DNA of 64,000 nt from Bacteroidota bacterium (GCA_947479085.1 CANJYB010000003.1:186001-250000), one strand, 5' to 3'. Counted from the first letter of the stretch, positions 46,892 through 56,959 are shown. The notes: generated by a model not told the origin, from the letters alone. Made by a program: numbers and translations.

Positions 46892-47443
46892 TCACAACTT
46901 CTTCTTCGGATTATCCGCCAAAAAAGCCTTCCATCCCGAATAAGATTTTTCAGCACTCCCCGGTTTCCGCTGAAAATAATGACAAACAGCCGCAGCCAGC
47001 CCGTCAGTAGCATCCAGAAATTCAGGCGTTTCCTTAAAATTCAACAACGATTTCAGCATAGCCGACACCTGTTCCTTCGAAGCATTACCATTACCCGTTA
47101 TCGACTGCTTAATCTTTTTAGGAGAATATTCCTGTATCGGTATATTTCTCGACAAAGCACCCGCAATAGCCACTCCCTGCGCCCGCCCCAGCTTCAGCAT
47201 CGACTGAACATTCTTTCCAAAAAACGGAGCCTCAATAGCCAGTTCATCCGGTTTATATTCATCAATTAAAGCCACCGTCCGGTCAAATATCTTTTGAAGT
47301 TTCAAAGGATGGTTCTCTACTTTTTCCAACCGCAAAACACCCATCACTATCAGTTCCATTTTAGAACCTTTAATATGAATCAGGCCATACCCCATAATAT
47401 TGGTTCCGGGGTCAATGCCCAAAATAATTTTATCTGTTGCCAT
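46892..47443 (-). CDS. ruvC: Holliday junction endonuclease RuvC
   Basis: 183 residues. Catalytic acids: D11 in [15 protein letters not shown]71 in [14 protein letters not shown], and D144/D147 in [15 protein letters not shown], equivalent to the E. coli DEDD set. It resolves Holliday junctions after RuvAB branch migration. Length is normal. It is divergent from the flippase-like gene with a 41-base gap. Confidence 0.95.
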   Translation of the reverse strand: MATDKIILGIDPGTNIMGYGLIHIKGSKMELIVMGVLRLEKVENHPLKLQKIFDRTVALIDEYKPDELAIEAPFFGKNVQSMLKLGRAQGVAIAGALSRNIPIQEYSPKKIKQSITGNGNASKEQVSAMLKSLLNFKETPEFLDATDGLAAAVCHYFQRKPGSAEKSYSGWKAFLADNPKKKL

Positions 47444-47484
47444 TACTTCTCTACCTCTGTTTTTTTATTATCATTGTGCATATT

Positions 47485-48444
47485 ATGAAACCAAAACCTC
47501 ATAAACGTGTTTACAAAGTTATAAGTCTTTTAATAAAGACCGTAATTTTAATTTTTTCGTTTTATTACATCTGGCAAAAAATCTCCACTGCAAATAATAC
47601 AGCAGGGTTTTCAGCCTTCCTCCAAAGCCCCAATAAAAGCTACCTCTACATCACCTGTTTGTTAATGTTTTTGAACTGGGGACTTGAAGCATTGAAATGG
47701 AAACTACTAATAGCAAAGTTTGAAAAAATATCTTTTTTAAAATCCCTTTCTTCCATCTTTTCAGGAATCACCATAAGCATATTTACACCCAACAGGGTAG
47801 GGGAGTTTGCTGGCAGAATTTTTTACCTCGAAAAAGCAGACAAGCTGCAAGCCACCATTGCCAGCATGATAGGAAGTTTTATTCAACTCCTTATCACTAT
47901 TATTGCTGGCGGTTTAGCCTATTATATTCTTCAAAACAAATACGAAGATTTTTTTCAAACCGAACAATTCATTTCCACCAATGCCCTGATTCTGCTCGTT
48001 GTTCTTTTCTTCCTGTTTATTGGGCTTCTTCTTTTTGTGTATTTAAAAAGAAACAAACAGTTTATAAAATACCGCAAATACATCGAAGTGCTGTCTGTTT
48101 ATTCATCCACTGAGTTGCTTACCATTGCAGCATTGTCCATTGTCCGCTATTCAGTGTTTTCTATTCAGTACTATTTAGTTTTACGATTATTCGGAATAAA
48201 TGCCGGCCCTGTTATTTTCTTTTCTTTAATAGCCTTAACATTTTTTGTTACCTCCGTTATTCCTACTTTTGCATTAACAGAAATAGCAGTGAGAGGCGCC
48301 ACAGCAGTTTACTTTTTCGGACCGTTATATCCCGATACTTCTGCCATCATAGCCGCCTCATTATTGCTATGGATTATTAATCTTGCCATACCTGCATTGG
48401 TTGGCGGTTTTTCAATTTGGAAGTTAAAATTCTTTAAGGAATAA
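47485..48444 (+). CDS. Flippase-like / LPG synthase TM-region family membrane protein
   Basis: The ATG at 47485 gives MKPKPHKRVYKVISLL, a normal positive-inside start and 319 residues; an earlier ATG at 47437 would overlap the ruvC start. About eight helices, with the family marks KWKLLIAKF, GITISIFTPNRVGEFAGRIFYLE and a C-terminal ALTEIAVRGATAVYFFG. The UPF0104/AglD-like family is thought to move or bind lipid-linked substrates. The GT2 gene starts 3 bases later, which supports joint work on a lipid-linked glycan. Confidence 0.8.
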   Translation: MKPKPHKRVYKVISLLIKTVILIFSFYYIWQKISTANNTAGFSAFLQSPNKSYLYITCLLMFLNWGLEALKWKLLIAKFEKISFLKSLSSIFSGITISIFTPNRVGEFAGRIFYLEKADKLQATIASMIGSFIQLLITIIAGGLAYYILQNKYEDFFQTEQFISTNALILLVVLFFLFIGLLLFVYLKRNKQFIKYRKYIEVLSVYSSTELLTIAALSIVRYSVFSIQYYLVLRLFGINAGPVIFFSLIALTFFVTSVIPTFALTEIAVRGATAVYFFGPLYPDTSAIIAASLLLWIINLAIPALVGGFSIWKLKFFKE

Positions 48445-48447
48445 AGT

Positions 48448-49608
48448 ATGAACACAGTTATCGAAATAATTACCTGCATTGCTGTTCTGTTGTGTTTAAT
48501 ATACACAGTCATGATTGCCCGGTTTGGTTATGGCTGGATAATGTCGAACCCTCCCGCTTATGATAACAAGGACCACGATATATTTGTTACAATAATAGTT
48601 CCTGTTAGAAATGAAGCCGATTTTGTAGAGTATCCTTTAGATACATTGCTGAACCAAAGTTATGCGAAGACTCATTTTGAAATAATAGTTGTAGATGATC
48701 ATTCCACAGACAACACAATCGAACTTATTCAAAAGAAATGCGCAGAACATAAACTTCTGAAACTGATAAAGAATAATGGCGAAGGGAAGAAAAGTGCCAT
48801 TGAATCTGCAATTATAATATCAACAGCCGAATTGATAATTACCGTGGATGCAGATTGTTTTGTTACTGAAAATTGGCTTTCGGAAATAATATATTTTTAC
48901 AAACAAACCCAAGCGAAAATGATTGTTGCGCCTGTTTATATTCCCGATAGTGACGGTGCTCTTTCCACAAAACTGCAATCGCTCGAGTTCATGGCCCTCA
49001 TGATTAGTGGGGGAGGAGCGCTTTATTTTAAAAATGCAATTATGTGTAACGGTGCCAATCTGGCTTATACCCGCAAGGTGTTTTTAGAGGTAAATGGTTT
49101 TGAAGGCATAAACCAAACTGCTACCGGGGACGATGTATTGCTGATGTATAAAATAAAAAAGAAATATCCAGATGGAATAAAATTTCTGAAAAGTGAAAAT
49201 GCAATTGTTTCCACCAACCCTGCCTTTACTTTTAACGAATTTATCAATCAGCGCAAAAGATGGGCATCAAAAAAATTCAACGACCTGAACACCGAAACGA
49301 AACTTACTTCCTTGGTAGTTTATTTTTTCAGCCTTTTTCTTATTGTTCTACCTCTTGCGGCTTTATTCAATCCTGTTGCTACCCTTGCTGGTTTGCCTGT
49401 TATTAAAATTTTCATTCTTCTTTTTGCAACCAAATGTATGATTGATTTTTTGTTATTACTTTTAGCCACTTCTTTTTTCAAAGAAAGAAAACTATTACTT
49501 TATTTTTTGCCCGAACAGATAATTTATATTTTTTATGTTGTAATAATTGGTTTCATGGGCATGAATAGGAACTACGAATGGAAAGAAAGAACCATCAATG
49601 AAAAGTAA
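48448..49608 (+). CDS. Membrane glycosyltransferase, family 2
   Basis: 386 residues: N-terminal helix (1-25), GT-A domain with VTIIVPVRNEADFVEYPL, VVDDHSTDNT, metal-binding VDADCF (D134, D136), TGDDVLL and the QRKRW motif (268-272) usual in processive beta-glycosyltransferases, then three C-terminal membrane helices. Similar enzymes make hyaluronan-like chains or glycosylate carotenoids and lipids. With the flippase-like partner, a lipid-linked or extruded glycan is likely. The stop overlaps the permease gene by 11 bases. Confidence 0.85.
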   Translation: MNTVIEIITCIAVLLCLIYTVMIARFGYGWIMSNPPAYDNKDHDIFVTIIVPVRNEADFVEYPLDTLLNQSYAKTHFEIIVVDDHSTDNTIELIQKKCAEHKLLKLIKNNGEGKKSAIESAIIISTAELIITVDADCFVTENWLSEIIYFYKQTQAKMIVAPVYIPDSDGALSTKLQSLEFMALMISGGGALYFKNAIMCNGANLAYTRKVFLEVNGFEGINQTATGDDVLLMYKIKKKYPDGIKFLKSENAIVSTNPAFTFNEFINQRKRWASKKFNDLNTETKLTSLVVYFFSLFLIVLPLAALFNPVATLAGLPVIKIFILLFATKCMIDFLLLLLATSFFKERKLLLYFLPEQIIYIFYVVIIGFMGMNRNYEWKERTINEK

Positions 49609-50839
49609 AAAAGACATATCCTCTCAGTCGCTTTCTCTCATTGCCTGGCAGCGGCTCAAAAAAAACAAGCTCGCCATGTTTGGCTTGTTCCTTATTTCTC
49701 TTTTTGTTGTAATCGCCATTCTTGGTTTTCTCATTACCCCCGACAGCACGCCCGATGCAAACGAACAGCTGCTCGAAATCTCCAAAAAGCCTCCCGGATT
49801 TTCTGTGCAAATGCTGCTCATGAAAAAAAACGAAGAAACCCATCACATCAATTTTATTTCAAAAATGATGTATGGTCAAATATCAGATTACCGCTCTATA
49901 CCCATATCCGAATACCGTTTTGAAGGAAACAATATTATGATCAAGGAATATTCTTCTGAGAAAAAGCATTTTATATTCGAAAAGGAAATCAATCTGGCGG
50001 ATGCTGTTTATGCCCTTCAGGATAATAAACCTGTTCAGTTTAATCCTTCAACAAAAGAAATTACGTTTTATGAATTAGGAAATGCTACACCAACAAAAAA
50101 GACAACCACAGAATTACAAAATCAGATTATAAAAAACAACATTGTTACAAAAAAGTACATCCTCGGCACAGACCCTTCCGGTCGCGATTTACTCAGCAGA
50201 TTAATGATTGGCACACGTGTGTCTTTTTCCGTTGGTTTTATTTCTGTTTTTATTTCATTATTACTTGGCATATTCATGGGCGCATTGGCAGGGTATTACA
50301 GGGGTAAGTTGGATAATATTATCATCTGGATTATTAATGTGGTATGGAGCATACCCACATTACTTTTAGTAATTGCAATCACCCTGGCACTTGGAAAAGG
50401 ATTCTGGCAGGTATTTGTTGCAGTGGGTCTCACCATGTGGGTAGAAGTTGCCCGCGTTATCCGTGGACAGGTAATGAGTCTTCGGGAAAAAGATTTTATT
50501 GAAGCAGCCCGTGCTCTTGGCTTTAGCGACTTCCGTATTATTTTCAAACAAATTCTCCCAAATGTAATGGGGCCTGTGATCGTTATTTCTGCTGCCAATT
50601 TTGCTTCTGCCATCCTTATCGAAGCCGGTCTTAGTTTTCTCGGCATTGGTGCTCAGCCTCCCACTCCTTCCTGGGGAGAAATGATAAATGCACACCGGGG
50701 TTTCATCATTGGTCATTCACCCTACCTTGCCATACTTCCCGGCCTTGCCATTATGCTCATGGTACTCTCCTTTGTACTTCTTGGTAATGGTTTAAGAGAT
50801 GCGCTTGACACAAAATTAAAGGACAATGCAATGATTTGA
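49598..50839 (+). CDS. Dipeptide/oligopeptide ABC transporter permease (OppC/DppC type)
   Basis: 413 residues, longer than a typical DppC (~300), because a polar periplasmic stretch of about 120 residues lies between the first helix (about 22-45) and the permease core. The core contains GTDPSGRDLLSRLMIGTRVS, the EAA loop (EAARALGFSDFRIIFKQILP, near 300-320) that contacts the ATPase, and LEAGLSFLGIGAQPPTPSWG-like final part (here IEAGLSFLGIG). No binding protein, ATPase or OppB partner is nearby, so it is an orphan subunit here. Long forms of this kind occur in Bacteroidota. Confidence 0.88.
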   Translation: MKSKKDISSQSLSLIAWQRLKKNKLAMFGLFLISLFVVIAILGFLITPDSTPDANEQLLEISKKPPGFSVQMLLMKKNEETHHINFISKMMYGQISDYRSIPISEYRFEGNNIMIKEYSSEKKHFIFEKEINLADAVYALQDNKPVQFNPSTKEITFYELGNATPTKKTTTELQNQIIKNNIVTKKYILGTDPSGRDLLSRLMIGTRVSFSVGFISVFISLLLGIFMGALAGYYRGKLDNIIIWIINVVWSIPTLLLVIAITLALGKGFWQVFVAVGLTMWVEVARVIRGQVMSLREKDFIEAARALGFSDFRIIFKQILPNVMGPVIVISAANFASAILIEAGLSFLGIGAQPPTPSWGEMINAHRGFIIGHSPYLAILPGLAIMLMVLSFVLLGNGLRDALDTKLKDNAMI

Positions 50840-51014
50840 TTTAAAAATGTAATCATTGGTCTGTTTATAATTTAAAAAGAGTTGTTGTTTTAATTCCTGG
50901 ATTCCAAGGATAATAACTTAGGATTTACCTGCTGTGTTTTAAAGAAAAAAGATTTGGAAACGGCTGTTAGAATGGAAAATAAATGTAATATTGTTCCTTA
51001 TAAAATTTAAGATT

Positions 51015-52589
51015 ATGAAAAAGATAGTTTTTACAACATTGGTATTCCTTACTGCTAATGTGCTCACGGCTCAGCCTGTGGTGGAAATGAAACAAGGTAC
51101 AGATTTAAAGGCTCCGCTGGGAAGCAATATTACTGAGATGGTGGGACAGGACGAAGAAAGTTTTTATGTCCGCAGAGGGGAAAAGCAATGGGCTTGTTTC
51201 ATTGACAAGTTTGATAAAAAGACGTTGATGGCAAAAAAATCTACTGAACTGAAATTGCTGATGCCGGATGAAATGTTTTATGAAAATGTAAATGAAATAG
51301 ATTACGAACTGGTGAAAGGGCAGGTAATTGTGGTGTTTGATGTGTTCAATAAAGAAAAGCGGAAGAAAGTATTATACTCCGTAAAGATTGATAAAAGTGG
51401 TTCCCTTGCCAAAGGAGGGAGAAATGAGTTAGGTTCTATAGAATGTAAATCCGGTGGAGCAGCCTCCAAAACAAGGTATAGTTGCAGGTTCACTCCCGAT
51501 AAAACAAAGTTTGTAGTTTTATTAAGTGGCGATAATAAGGAACTTGAAGATGGAAGCATAACTTATTTTGAGGCCGAAACACAGAAAGTGCTTTCTACTC
51601 ATGCCTTGCCAAAAGATAATGTCGGAGATATAATTACAGGTATGACCATTGATCGGGTAGAGAATAACGGTGATGTCGCTGTTCATTTTACAACCGGTAC
51701 AGAAAAAACCAAAAACCTTAAAACATATACTGCTACTCTTAAGGAAGGAAACAGCGCTTTTGATGATGTAAGTGATGAAGGGTCTTTCCAAGATGATACC
51801 AAAGTGAGATACACACCCTCAGAGTTAAGAACAAAAGATAAACAGGTATATGCAGGAATGTATTATGAAAAACCTACTAAGGAATATAATCATAAGCATC
51901 CGCCAGCATTTACTGTTGGGGTATATATGGGAATTATTGATTTAGCCTCGCATAAAATGACTGCTGAAAATTATAAGCCTTTGGAAGAAGATGCTATCAA
52001 AAAGCTTACCTATAGTGTGAAGGAAGGAAATGAAGAAATGCTTAACGTAAGTGACAAACATCTGATTTCTAAAAAGCTTTTGAGCATGGGAGGTAACTAT
52101 TATTTTATAGCCGAGCATCAATACACCATAGTGGGAGAGGAAAAAGGCCCTGGAGGAACTCCGATAAGTAAAGTGGTTTCAATTAACAGGGAGTTGATAA
52201 TTACTCAGTTTGACAAAGAGGGTACGTTTCAATGGCAACGTATTATTCCCAAATATTCTAAGGATGATGGTGATTATGATATGATAAAAAAGGATGGGAA
52301 ATTGTACTTCCTTTATGCTGAAGATGCAAAGAATGATGGTTTTGATATTACTGGCTATACCGAACCTGAAAAGTATGAAGTAACAAAAGATGCAGGTAGC
52401 AACATTGTCTGTACTTCTATAGATGATATGGGTACACTAACTAAGCAGGTAATTGGCCAAAATAAAGCGAAACAATTCAATTATTTGCCGAATAATCTGA
52501 ATGTATATCAGGATGAGGCAAAGACTACCATGATAGTTTTATTTTCAAATGGATTAAAGGCCAGGCTTGGTACCATTTCAATAAAGTAG
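51015..52589 (+). CDS. Exported protein of unknown function
   Basis: The ATG at 51015 gives a clean signal peptide (MKKIVFTTLVFLTANVLTAQ) and 524 residues; a start 8 codons upstream would break it. The mature protein is acidic/basic mixed and seems to be beta-rich throughout, with no cysteine pattern and no T9SS tail. Repeated short strands such as DEESFYVRRGEKQWACFIDKF and GDYDMIKKDGKLYFLYAED suggest a propeller-like fold, but this is a guess from spacing. I do not recognise a family. Probably periplasmic or outer membrane associated. Confidence 0.65.
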   Translation: MKKIVFTTLVFLTANVLTAQPVVEMKQGTDLKAPLGSNITEMVGQDEESFYVRRGEKQWACFIDKFDKKTLMAKKSTELKLLMPDEMFYENVNEIDYELVKGQVIVVFDVFNKEKRKKVLYSVKIDKSGSLAKGGRNELGSIECKSGGAASKTRYSCRFTPDKTKFVVLLSGDNKELEDGSITYFEAETQKVLSTHALPKDNVGDIITGMTIDRVENNGDVAVHFTTGTEKTKNLKTYTATLKEGNSAFDDVSDEGSFQDDTKVRYTPSELRTKDKQVYAGMYYEKPTKEYNHKHPPAFTVGVYMGIIDLASHKMTAENYKPLEEDAIKKLTYSVKEGNEEMLNVSDKHLISKKLLSMGGNYYFIAEHQYTIVGEEKGPGGTPISKVVSINRELIITQFDKEGTFQWQRIIPKYSKDDGDYDMIKKDGKLYFLYAEDAKNDGFDITGYTEPEKYEVTKDAGSNIVCTSIDDMGTLTKQVIGQNKAKQFNYLPNNLNVYQDEAKTTMIVLFSNGLKARLGTISIK

Positions 52590-52610
52590 TAATGGTTAGA
52601 TTACTAACTA

Positions 52611-52640
52611 TTGAACCAATGAACAAATTACTTACCTTTG
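52611..52640 (+). promoter_or_regulatory. Promoter of the PASTA / T9SS / pseudouridine synthase operon
   Basis: TTG (52611-52613), 19-base spacer, TACCTTTG (52633-52640): an exact fit to the Bacteroidota consensus, 29 bases before the ATG. Confidence 0.65.
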
Positions 52641-52669
52641 CACATTAAAAAAAACGCTGAAAACAAATA

Positions 52670-53506
52670 ATGAAAGGCTTATTGCAGTTTATTAAAGGTA
52701 AAACATTCTTAAAACATTTTATTTTATATCTTGTTGCTTTTGCTCTGCTCTGCTGGATTATTACCTTTTGGTTAAGTTCCTACACCAGTCATGGAGAATC
52801 CATTAAAGTTCCTGATTTTAAAGGGATAAAACTGAATGGCCTGGATAATTTTATAACGGACAAAAAAGTGCGTTATCTGGTTATTGATTCGCTTTACGAT
52901 TTGAAAGCAGCACCAGGCTCTGTGGTAAAGCAGGAACCACTGCCTAACGAGGAAGTAAAGGAAGGAAGGATTATTTATTTATATGTAAATTCCGTAATGC
53001 CTCCGTCAGTGGTAATGCCCAAATTAATTGACCGTTCGTTGAGACAAGCACAGGCAATGCTCACTACTTATGGATTAAAATTGGGTAAAGTGAAATTTGT
53101 TCCGGATCAATGCGCGAATTGTGTGCTGGATCAGTTAGTTAAAGGAAAAAGAATTGTACCCGGTGAAGTGATTGCAAAAGCCACTGTAGTGAGTTTGGTG
53201 GTTGGGAAAGGGTTAAGTGATGAAGAAGTAGGTATTCCCTGCCTTTATGGAATGTCACGAAAAGAGGCACTTGCAAAGTTGGCCGATGAATCTCTTGGGG
53301 TAGGATTAATAAAATACGATACTAAAAAGGATACAGCAAAGGCTTTAGTTTACAGGCAATCTCCCGGCTGTGGCAGAGATAAGACTTTGAAAATGGGAAC
53401 ATCCATAGATTTATATTTAACAACTGATAAAAATAAAATACCTTTGATAACTGCTGATTCTTCAACTGCTAAACCAACTGATGATGATAAAAATTTTGAT
53501 AAATAA
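52670..53506 (+). CDS. Membrane-anchored PASTA-domain protein
   Basis: 278 residues: a short cytoplasmic N-terminus, one membrane helix (about 16-35), then three PASTA domains in the periplasm (about 46-114, 115-190, 191-256; e.g. VPDFKGIKLNGLDNF, MPKLIDRSLRQAQAML, IPCLYGMSRKEALAKL), and a Ser/Asp-rich tail. PASTA domains bind peptidoglycan or beta-lactam-like ligands. There is no kinase or transpeptidase domain, as is common for the stand-alone Bacteroidota form. It overlaps the next gene and heads an operon with it and the pseudouridine synthase. Confidence 0.88.
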   Translation: MKGLLQFIKGKTFLKHFILYLVAFALLCWIITFWLSSYTSHGESIKVPDFKGIKLNGLDNFITDKKVRYLVIDSLYDLKAAPGSVVKQEPLPNEEVKEGRIIYLYVNSVMPPSVVMPKLIDRSLRQAQAMLTTYGLKLGKVKFVPDQCANCVLDQLVKGKRIVPGEVIAKATVVSLVVGKGLSDEEVGIPCLYGMSRKEALAKLADESLGVGLIKYDTKKDTAKALVYRQSPGCGRDKTLKMGTSIDLYLTTDKNKIPLITADSSTAKPTDDDKNFDK

Positions 53507-55496
53507 AATAAACATAATTACTTTTTTTATGTTGCTATCCGGCTTTGTATATTCGCAAGGTCTGGTGGAAGTACCTTTACATGGAAATACTGTGCTTATT
53601 GATAAATGGAATGATATAAAAAATAACAAGGCCTATTTTTCGGCTCCATTTATGGGTACTACATTAGATTTGGATTCTACCAAATTTTATGACGATTTTT
53701 CATATCCGGGGCCTTTTCCTGATACTACTTTTTGGTTAAACTGTAATGTTTTTGTAAACAGAGATTATCCGGTAGCTCCCCGCACAATTGGTGTTGCTAC
53801 ATTTGATGGTATAAACAAATATGGTTATCCGTATGATTTTTTGGTAGGGCAAACATCTACCGAAATAGCTGATACATTAACCTCCAAAAGAATTAAGCTT
53901 AGCAATTACAGCCCTGCCGATTCGGTTTATTTAAGTTTTTATTGCCAGCCGCAGGGATTAGGAAATGCACCAGAACCTTATGATTCCCTAGTGCTGGAAT
54001 TTAGAGAAATGCGTTTGGATTCTTTTCCGGATACATTATCTCATGTGTTTTATACTGTTTTAGATACCGTAATAAATGGAGTTTCAATATATACTACCCA
54101 GGATTCTTTCATTGTTCAAACCTTACATTTTCTTAAAGAAGTATGGAGAGATGTATGGGCAAAAAAGGGAGGAACTGTTCCTTCGGATAGTAGCTGGACC
54201 AGGGTGATGGTTCCCATTACCGATACTGCTTTCTTTAAGCCAGATTTCCAATTTAGATTTAAGAACTATGCAACCATAAGCGGTAACGGAGATCAATGGA
54301 GTATAGACGAGGTGTACATTGCAAAAAGCCGCACATGGCAAGATACCCTTAGAGAAGATGTGGCTTTTGTTTACGACCCACCATCCATGATAAAACCTTA
54401 TTCTGCCATGCCTTGGAGGCATTACCAACCAACGTTTATGAGAGATACCGTTGATGTATTGTTGCGTAATAATTTTAATCAGGGTAAAAATGTGAACTTT
54501 CAATTTAAAGTAATGGATTATAATAATTCACCTATTTTCACCTCTTTAATAACTTCAGATAATGTTTTTCCTTATGTAACGAATGGTTATTATACCTACC
54601 ATGCCTACCCTTTGCCAGTGTCATTAATACCATCAACTTTACCAGGGCCTGGTGATTATACTTTTGAATGCGATTTAAATACTGCACCTGATGAAAATAT
54701 TTTAAACGATGTAGTTCGGAAAGCACAAAACTTCTCCACATATTTTGCTTATGATGATGGTACTGCCGAATCAGCTTTTGCCATGAATGCTACCCTAATT
54801 GGTGAACTGGCTGTGAGATTTACTACCACCGTTCCGGATACCTTACAAGCATTAGATATTTATTTTAATCCGCTTTGGCACGATGCAAGTTTATATACCG
54901 ATGCCTTTAACATTAAAGTTTGGAATGATAATGCAGGGCATCCGGGTGCTGAAATATACAGCGACAATGCCATGACACCTTCTTATAATCAAATCGACTT
55001 TGCTCCAGACCATTTCAGACGATATCATTTATCTTCGCCAAAGTTTATGGGCCCTTCTACTTTTTATGTTGGCTTTTTGCAAAACACCAGTCAGGAATTA
55101 AGCGTTGGGGTTGATAAAAGAACCAACTCTCAGGATAAAATATATTATAATACGACAGGAACATGGTACAATTCGCCTTACCCGGGTTCATTGATGATAC
55201 GCCCTGTGTTTGGCTCTGCTTACGAAACATCTGGTGTGCATTCCCCTTCTTCTAAAGATGTTTCTTTTTCTGTTTACCCTAATCCGGCAAATGATAAATT
55301 ATTTATGAGTTATGCAGGCAATTCTGCAGATAAAGTTTTCTATACTATAAGCGATGTGTATGGAAGAACAGTGTTGGAAAAGAAATTTATGAATGATGAA
55401 TATATAGATATATCGGGTCTTACCGAAGGAATTTATTTCATCACCATTAAAGATGAAAAAACAAGCACTACTAATAAATTTATAAAAATCAACTAA
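53484..55496 (+). CDS. T9SS-secreted protein with type A sorting domain
   Basis: About 670 residues; ATG codons at 53481 and 53484 are adjacent, and either overlaps the PASTA gene end. Signal peptide (INIITFFMLLSGFVYSQ). The mature region is beta-rich, with jelly-roll-like stretches (DSVYLSFYCQPQGLG, WTRVMVPITDTAFFKPDFQF), and no catalytic motif was found. It ends in a sorting domain (FSVYPNPANDKLFMSY...EGIYFITIKDEK...KFIKIN). It would be exported through the T9SS. The synteny with PASTA and RluD-like genes suggests a conserved but uncharacterised role. Confidence 0.85.
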   Translation: MIKILINKINIITFFMLLSGFVYSQGLVEVPLHGNTVLIDKWNDIKNNKAYFSAPFMGTTLDLDSTKFYDDFSYPGPFPDTTFWLNCNVFVNRDYPVAPRTIGVATFDGINKYGYPYDFLVGQTSTEIADTLTSKRIKLSNYSPADSVYLSFYCQPQGLGNAPEPYDSLVLEFREMRLDSFPDTLSHVFYTVLDTVINGVSIYTTQDSFIVQTLHFLKEVWRDVWAKKGGTVPSDSSWTRVMVPITDTAFFKPDFQFRFKNYATISGNGDQWSIDEVYIAKSRTWQDTLREDVAFVYDPPSMIKPYSAMPWRHYQPTFMRDTVDVLLRNNFNQGKNVNFQFKVMDYNNSPIFTSLITSDNVFPYVTNGYYTYHAYPLPVSLIPSTLPGPGDYTFECDLNTAPDENILNDVVRKAQNFSTYFAYDDGTAESAFAMNATLIGELAVRFTTTVPDTLQALDIYFNPLWHDASLYTDAFNIKVWNDNAGHPGAEIYSDNAMTPSYNQIDFAPDHFRRYHLSSPKFMGPSTFYVGFLQNTSQELSVGVDKRTNSQDKIYYNTTGTWYNSPYPGSLMIRPVFGSAYETSGVHSPSSKDVSFSVYPNPANDKLFMSYAGNSADKVFYTISDVYGRTVLEKKFMNDEYIDISGLTEGIYFITIKDEKTSTTNKFIKIN

Positions 55497-55517
55497 AATA
55501 ATCTCCGGAGCCGACTA

Positions 55518-56609
55518 ATGAATGAAGAAGAAAATGATGTACAGGATGAACAGGAAGACGGAGAATTATACGAACATATACGTGTAGTAGTTGATCCGGG
55601 GCAGTCGTTGCTTCGGATTGATAAATTTTTGATAAACCACACTAAGAACGCTACCCGTTCGAAAGTACAGCAATCAATAGAAAACGGTAATGTATTGGTT
55701 AATGATAAACCAATAAAATCGAATTACAAGGTAAAACCTAATGATGTCATTACTGTTGTTTTTGCTCATCCTCCAAGGGTTTTAGAACTTATCCCTGAAA
55801 ACATTCCCATTGATATTGTATACGAAGATGATGACCTGGTGATAGTAAACAAACAGGCTGGCATTGTGGTTCATCCCGGATACGGCAATTATACAGGTAC
55901 TTTGGTGAACGCATTGGTATATCATTTTCAAAATTTACCCGAACAAATAGCAAACTCAAAAGCGAAAGAAAAAAGCACAAGTACAAACGAACCCAATCAG
56001 CGCCCCGGCCTAGTTCATCGCCTTGATAAAAATACAACAGGAATCATGGTAATTGCAAAATCTGAAATTGCAATGGTAAAATTGGCCAAAGATTTTTTTG
56101 ACCGTAACATGGACAGAAAATATGTGGCATTGGTATGGGGCGATTTTCAGGAAGATGAAGGCACCGTGATAGGCAATGTGGGAAGGCATTTGAAGGATAG
56201 AAAAAAAATGGATGTGTTTCCGCCCGACAGCGAATTTGGAAAACATGCGGTTACACATTACAAAGTTTTGGAACGGTTTGGCTATGTTACATTAATTGAA
56301 TGCAAGTTGGAAACCGGGCGTACACATCAAATCAGGGCACACATGCAACACATAGGACATTCGTTGTTTAATGATGACACTTATGGTGGCGATAGGGTGT
56401 TAAAAGGAACTACGTTTGCCAAATACAAACAGTTTGTCGAAAATTGTTTTACACTTCTTCCCCGTCATGCATTGCATGCAAAGTCGCTGGGCTTTACTCA
56501 TCCCGTTACCGGAAAATACGTTCACTTCGATTCTGATTTGCCGGAGGATATGATGGCGGTAATAGCCAAATGGCGAGGATACGCCACCAGCAATTCGCTG
56601 GAGGAATAA
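55518..56609 (+). CDS. RluA-family 23S rRNA pseudouridine synthase (RluD-like)
   Basis: 363 residues. N-terminal acidic tail, S4 RNA-binding domain (about 30-85, LRIDKFLINHTKNATRSKVQ), then the catalytic domain with D170 in HRLDKNTTGIMVIAK and the RTHQIRAHMQHIGH motif. It converts uridines to pseudouridine in 23S rRNA, probably helix 69 by homology with RluD. Third gene of the PASTA operon. The length and motifs are normal. Confidence 0.93.
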   Translation: MNEEENDVQDEQEDGELYEHIRVVVDPGQSLLRIDKFLINHTKNATRSKVQQSIENGNVLVNDKPIKSNYKVKPNDVITVVFAHPPRVLELIPENIPIDIVYEDDDLVIVNKQAGIVVHPGYGNYTGTLVNALVYHFQNLPEQIANSKAKEKSTSTNEPNQRPGLVHRLDKNTTGIMVIAKSEIAMVKLAKDFFDRNMDRKYVALVWGDFQEDEGTVIGNVGRHLKDRKKMDVFPPDSEFGKHAVTHYKVLERFGYVTLIECKLETGRTHQIRAHMQHIGHSLFNDDTYGGDRVLKGTTFAKYKQFVENCFTLLPRHALHAKSLGFTHPVTGKYVHFDSDLPEDMMAVIAKWRGYATSNSLEE

Positions 56610-56679
56610 CATTTGCTTTTCTTTTATTTTACTCCGTAAATGGGCATTTCGACCCAATTACCCTTCATTTTTCTATAAA

Positions 56680-56951
56680 ATCATGTTTTTGACGTCAACG
56701 TCAAGGTTTATGACGTATCTGTCAAGGTTTATGACGTGTCCGTCAGCGTTTATGACGAGGCTATCAAGGTTTATGACGTATCGGTCAAGGTCTATAACGA
56801 GGTTATCAAGGTTTATGACTTATAATTCAACGTCTATGACGAGGCTGTCAAGGTTTATGACGTGTTATTCAACGTTTATGACCATTTTGTCAACGTTTAT
56901 AACATGTCTGTCAAGGTTTATGACTAGTATGTAAAGGTTAATAACCATATT
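56680..56951. repeat. Tandem array B: 12 units of exactly 21 bp plus one decayed unit
   Basis: Clean units start at 56700 and every 21 bases to 56931, with a decayed unit at 56680. The first 15 bases are conserved (GTCAAGGTTTATGAC), the last six vary freely. Positions 2, 4, 7, 8, 11, 12, 14 and 15 never change. The core has a GTCA-N7-TGAC dyad. In the open forward frame the invariant bases fall mainly on third codon positions, while first and second positions change, which argues against a protein. The array lies directly upstream of the HTH gene at 57023. Confidence 0.92.
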
Positions 56952-56959
56952 TTCTCACT

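Noticed and set aside
56683..56934. 83-codon open frame with heptad pattern over array B
   Set aside because: Core bases at third codon positions are invariant while first and second positions vary; a DNA-level repeat explains it better.
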